From NCBI RefSeq assembly GCF_900104355.1, contig NZ_FNIY01000001.1, forward strand, positions 558,001 to 622,000: a stretch of DNA of 64,000 nt. Direction: 5' to 3'. The notes under the pieces were generated by a model that did no database searches, had not been told where the DNA came from, and saw only the letters and a program-made list of their open reading frames with translations. This stretch comes from Phyllobacterium sp. OV277 (GTDB lineage Bacteria; Pseudomonadota; Alphaproteobacteria; Rhizobiales; Rhizobiaceae). Positions 60,599-64,000 of this stretch are shown piece after piece (the first letter of the stretch is position 1; each line of letters opens with the position of its first letter). The position numbers and the translations under genes are program-made.

Positions 60599-62152
60599 TC
60601 AATCGCATGGGATCATCTTCGGCCTCTTCGTATTCAAAAAGAAAAAGCATCCGGCCATAAAATGAAGTGCGGGCAGGCCACCGCTACGGACGATACGAAA
60701 GGTGTCGCGTAATTTGAGGCGAACCCTACCTCCGCACACATCATGTGCTGCATGAGCGACGTAAAGCCTGACGAACTTCTTATCGAGCCGGGACAGCGCA
60801 AAGAGGTGCGTGTTGATCTTGCATTTTAGTAGATAGCTCTCAATCTCGCCATCAGCCCAGACACCTACCTTCTCATTAAGCCATTCAAAGATCGGAAAAT
60901 GGACAAACAATCGGTGATCAGTCACAGAGATGTCCTGGCCTTCCCGCTCCTGCCGGTAATAATAATAGCAGTCTGGAATGATCGACATGCGTTTCACGCG
61001 TGCAAGAACTTCGAACTGAAATGGAAGGTCATCAAAACGGCGAATGTGCTCCGGAAAGCTTATGCCATTATCGGATAAGAAAGCGCGTTTGTAGATGCGT
61101 CGCCAGATTGTCGGCTTTACCGCAAGAAATGTGCGAGGGTTCCATACGAGCCCACTCTTGCCGTCGACCGAGGAACCACCCGCAGCGGTAGGATAGGCTT
61201 CGAACCGTCCAGAATCCTCGAAGGCTTCTATATACCCACACTGTGAAACATCCGCCGCGTTGAGGACAGCGGACTGGTAGAGCTGCTCAAACATGTTCAC
61301 GTCAACCCAATCATCTCCGTCTACGAACGCAACATACTCTCCGGTAGCGTGGGCAATCCCAGCATTGCGGGCGGATGCGCAACCACCATTCTGTTTGTGT
61401 ATGACCTTGATACGTCCCGGATACTTTTCCGCCCATTCGTCGAGTCGAGCACCAGTGGCATCAGGCGATCCATCATCGACCGCAATGATTTCCATGGATT
61501 GGAGAGTCTGATCAGCGAGTGTTCCCATGCATCGGTCGATCCAAGGGAGTACCTTATATGCAGGGACGATCACTGAAACCTCATAAGTAGCCTTTGGACC
61601 ATTGAAGCTGATCGGCGTCGAATGGCCGGATATTCGCCAGAAGAAGCTTTCAACCCGGCCGCGGCAACCGCGATAGACGACCATTGGATCAGCATCGTAA
61701 GGATCAAACTCGCCGGCGATGTGGCCAATCTCGAAACTCTCAATCAAGCGGGCGACCATGCCCCAATCGAATGCCGCCAAATCAACACGGACCATTCCTA
61801 TCCTTCGTTCGGGGATGGCATGTGCCAGTTCGTCCGCAGACGAACAAAAGATAACTTGGCTCTGCCAGTCGAGCCCTTGAACCCGCGCAAGCGACGTCAA
61901 AATCTCCTGTCGCAACCCCTCATGAGGTTCAACAAGCACAATCTTCATTGTCGGGGAAGATGTCAGAAGGCGAACAATCTCAAGACCTGATCGCGCACCA
62001 AAAAACACCGTGACACTTTGAGGATCCTCTGATCGCACTTTAAGTCCGAAGAAGCTATTTTGGAGGCGCCAACGATCTTCATCTAAATATCTAGTGAGAA
62101 GGACACCATTGAGCCTCCTCGCCAACCGATGGAATTCCGTGTTTCTCAACAT
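60599..62152 (-). CDS. Two-domain protein: methyltransferase-like N-terminus + GT2 glycosyltransferase
   Basis: This 517-residue protein has a GT2 (GT-A) domain from about residue 191 (SVIVPAYKVLPWIDRC) with VDGDDW as the metal-binding DxD region near residue 277. The first 185 residues, with VTVFFGARSGLEIVRLL and KIVLVEPHEGLRQ, resemble a FkbM/class-I methyltransferase-type Rossmann fold. It probably makes a surface polysaccharide. It lies 11 bp after another GT2 gene. Base composition is more AT-rich than the rest of the window. Confidence 0.82.
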   Translation of the reverse strand: MLRNTEFHRLARRLNGVLLTRYLDEDRWRLQNSFFGLKVRSEDPQSVTVFFGARSGLEIVRLLTSSPTMKIVLVEPHEGLRQEILTSLARVQGLDWQSQVIFCSSADELAHAIPERRIGMVRVDLAAFDWGMVARLIESFEIGHIAGEFDPYDADPMVVYRGCRGRVESFFWRISGHSTPISFNGPKATYEVSVIVPAYKVLPWIDRCMGTLADQTLQSMEIIAVDDGSPDATGARLDEWAEKYPGRIKVIHKQNGGCASARNAGIAHATGEYVAFVDGDDWVDVNMFEQLYQSAVLNAADVSQCGYIEAFEDSGRFEAYPTAAGGSSVDGKSGLVWNPRTFLAVKPTIWRRIYKRAFLSDNGISFPEHIRRFDDLPFQFEVLARVKRMSIIPDCYYYYRQEREGQDISVTDHRLFVHFPIFEWLNEKVGVWADGEIESYLLKCKINTHLFALSRLDKKFVRLYVAHAAHDVCGGRVRLKLRDTFRIVRSGGLPALHFMAGCFFFLNTKRPKMIPCD

Positions 62153-62163
62153 GTCTGTTTGCT

Positions 62164-63351
62164 CTATGATTTTTTATAAGCGATAGGAAATACTGTCGCA
62201 AAGAAGGTTCTGAACTTCGCCAACATCATTCTTTTTGCAACTGCTCTCGGCTTGTCACCGAACTGCCAGTCCAGCAACATTCTTAACGTTACGAACGGAG
62301 AAAACGATTGCCTGGACGCATGGCTAACAAGGAACGGGACGGAGTTTGTGCTGAACGCAGACAGAAGAATGCCCTCCCGTTCATCCACGACAGAGTTAAT
62401 GCAATAGTTGACGACAGGCCTTGGAACTCTTTCACGAATTAACTGGCAGGCCATCGTGAAGAAACGCACCCTATCTTTATTAAGCGTATTCTTCCCACAC
62501 CAATAGATCAGACGGGAGGCCATCGCCAGGATATGCGCCATTCCCTCTATATTTACTTGCCTCTTCTGCGCCGCGCGTAACGCCAATGTCACTGATTGGA
62601 GGATATCGAAGCGTCTGGCGCTCTTTTCGTCTGTAATCTTGCCGGCCCGGTTTACCCGATAGAAATAGCCCGTACTATCGAGTAGGAGCACCCTATGCGC
62701 AGCCCCAAGTGCATCAATATGGGTCGGGAAATCTTCTCCAATGGTCAGCCCAATTGGAAATGAGAGATTATTCTCCAAAGCAAATGAACGTTGCCAAAGA
62801 CGGGTGTTGACGTTGGGTTCAAGCTGGAAAATGCGACAATCCCGGGCAGCGTTTACCGTTACACTGCTCTGCCCCGCCAATATCCAGTGCCAAAGCGGAG
62901 CATCATAAAAGTCGTGAGATTCTCCGGAGGCATTGTCAAAAACAACTGAACGGCAAATGGCAACTTCACACGCTCCGCGCTTGGCAATTTCTGCCAGTTT
63001 AAGATAGACGGCCACATCAAGGCGGTCATCGCTATCACAAAACCCAACAAACTCTCCGCGTGCTTTTTTGAGCCCAGCCATCCTGGCCGCAGACGGGCCA
63101 GCATTGGGTTGCCAAATATGAACCGATGGGAATTTGTGTGAACGCATCCAATTGTTAATCACGTCGGAACTGCGGTCTGTGCTGCCGTCATCAACAACGA
63201 TTATCTCAATGTTTTGCGAATCCAGGCAGGCTATGGAATCGAGTGTTTCACGTAGGAATGCTTCCGTATTGAACACCGGCACAATGAACGAAATGAGCAC
63301 TTCACCATCATCCAGTGCATCACGGGCGTCATAAATGATCTGGTCCGTCAT
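62164..63351 (-). CDS. GT2-family glycosyltransferase
   Basis: This 395-residue protein has an N-terminal GT2 domain (FIVPVFNTEAFLRETLDSI near residue 22; FCDSDDRLDV as the DxD region near 108). The C-terminal 150 residues are basic and hydrophobic, as in many polysaccharide glycosyltransferases. It is followed closely by the two-domain glycosyltransferase gene. Donor and acceptor sugars are unknown. Confidence 0.87.
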   Translation of the reverse strand: MTDQIIYDARDALDDGEVLISFIVPVFNTEAFLRETLDSIACLDSQNIEIIVVDDGSTDRSSDVINNWMRSHKFPSVHIWQPNAGPSAARMAGLKKARGEFVGFCDSDDRLDVAVYLKLAEIAKRGACEVAICRSVVFDNASGESHDFYDAPLWHWILAGQSSVTVNAARDCRIFQLEPNVNTRLWQRSFALENNLSFPIGLTIGEDFPTHIDALGAAHRVLLLDSTGYFYRVNRAGKITDEKSARRFDILQSVTLALRAAQKRQVNIEGMAHILAMASRLIYWCGKNTLNKDRVRFFTMACQLIRERVPRPVVNYCINSVVDEREGILLSAFSTNSVPFLVSHASRQSFSPFVTLRMLLDWQFGDKPRAVAKRMMLAKFRTFFATVFPIAYKKS

Positions 63352-63617
63352 CTTAAATTAACACAGCCTTTTCTGGAGTTTTCTATAAAGTATAGTTTAA
63401 ATATCGTACAGCGAAGACGACCCGGTATTCTTCGCTCCGGGAACAGTCGTAGAAAATTTCACAAGATTAATATTTTCTGGCATCACAGCGAATTCTGTCA
63501 GAAAGTGCGTAGAGATAGAGTGGGGCCATATTCGCCAATGCCTTCGCCTCTTGACGCGCCAGTGCCCTTCTCTTGTTTTGAATGGGTTTTGCCTCTGAAC
63601 CAACTCCGACGCATTGG

Positions 63618-64000
63618 CTAGAACTCTCCAAGCCTCCCCTTCAACCCGTCCCATATTGCTCTAAAGAGCATACGTAGAGACATCACGCTAAACTTCTTTC
63701 TCGATACCGCCCATATCGCTATTCCAGTAATTATTGCTAAAAAAATAGATAAAAACTTGAATTCGGAGTATTCACCAGAAAGAAATACCATATTTCTCAC
63801 GTTATAGTAATGCTTCACACCAAACTGGCTATGCCGCATCCTTGATGCTTGAACACGCATATGATCTATCTGACTTGCCGGTACGAGCCAAATCCTCCAT
63901 CCAAATTTCTTCAGACGCAGGGAATACTCAATGTCATCGTAGGAAACAAAAAACCTGATATCCGGCATTCCGATCTCGCGGACGGCATCAGTGAGGACAA
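63618..64000 (-). CDS. GT2-family glycosyltransferase, C-terminal part (cut by window edge)
   Basis: The frame is open to the right edge. The visible 127 residues include REIGMPDIRFFVSYDDIEY, LRLKKFGWRIWLVP and a final membrane segment, the C-terminal half of a rhamnosyltransferase-type GT2 enzyme. It runs leftward into the two other glycosyltransferase genes, so all three may be one surface-polysaccharide unit. The 266 bp between it and the next gene are AT-rich with no convincing frame. Confidence 0.8.
   Translation of the reverse strand, partial: VLTDAVREIGMPDIRFFVSYDDIEYSLRLKKFGWRIWLVPASQIDHMRVQASRMRHSQFGVKHYYNVRNMVFLSGEYSEFKFLSIFLAIITGIAIWAVSRKKFSVMSLRMLFRAIWDGLKGRLGEF

Noticed and set aside
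63397-63617. Minus-strand frame of about 85 codons between the last two glycosyltransferase genes
   Set aside because: No ribosome site, no family resemblance, AT-rich; at most a remnant of a former gene.

Overview
The window looks like chromosomal DNA of an alphaproteobacterium of the order Hyphomicrobiales (Rhizobiales). The evidence is moderate to high GC, Pseudomonas denitrificans-type aerobic cobalamin (Cob) enzymes, a DUF1127 protein, an entericidin, an ExoD, and intergenic palindromes ending in CTCATGGTGAGC and in CCTCGGGCTTGACCCGAGG. I cannot name the genus. No rRNA, tRNA, transposase or CRISPR array was seen.

Layout. (1) 0.1-3.7 kb, minus strand: a molybdopterin oxidoreductase and its Fe-S subunit resembling the sulfite dehydrogenase SoeAB. 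(2) 3.9-10.3 kb, plus strand: an M20 deacylase followed by a dipeptide-type ABC importer. (3) 10.3-27.7 kb: cobalamin genes cobD, C, B, A, cbiD, cobK, M, E, O, N, W, P and Q, with a TerB-like gene, a TSUP permease and one cobalamin riboswitch (minus strand) ahead of cobP-W-N-O. cobG/Z, H, I, J, L, S and T are not in the window. (4) 27.8-31.6 kb: two valine-catabolism genes, a structured RNA candidate, a 45-residue ORF and a small three-gene operon. (5) 31.8-34.9 kb: a betaine-type (OpuA/ProXWV) ABC importer. (6) 35.4-54.6 kb: a corrinoid methyl-transfer island with two MttB-family methyltransferases, a dimethylglycine dehydrogenase-like flavoprotein, a betaine-homocysteine methyltransferase (Bmt), a corrinoid protein, DUF1638, MetF, a methyl-corrinoid:tetrahydrofolate methyltransferase, a RamA-type activator and a QueG-like Fe-S protein. 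(7) 54.7-60.4 kb: ROK kinase, CutC, LysR, DUF1127, a GbdR-like AraC regulator and a DUF1194 protein. (8) 60.6-64 kb, AT-richer: glycosyltransferases, the last one cut by the window edge.

How it fits together (inference). A quaternary amine such as glycine betaine enters through the OpuA-type importer. An MttB-family enzyme moves one methyl to the corrinoid protein. The MtvA-like enzyme passes it to tetrahydrofolate, and MetF running in reverse oxidises methyl-THF. The remaining dimethylglycine goes to the flavoprotein, and Bmt can feed methionine synthesis. RamA keeps the corrinoid reduced, and the neighbouring cob genes supply the cofactor.

Two observations tie the island together and seem worth most attention. 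First, five promoters (importer, mttB1, bmt, mtbC, and the PF13769-metF-mtvA operon) each carry two NGTCGN half-sites exactly 21 bp apart, a good fit to an AraC-type regulator such as the GbdR-like one at 58 kb. Second, the enzymes expected to touch the corrinoid protein (both MttBs, MtvA, RamA), and also Bmt, carry Arg/Gly-rich tails, whereas the corrinoid protein begins with a strongly acidic segment. This suggests electrostatic docking or co-assembly.

Intergenic DNA holds three families of long palindromes (A, B, C below), including one nested A/C copy.
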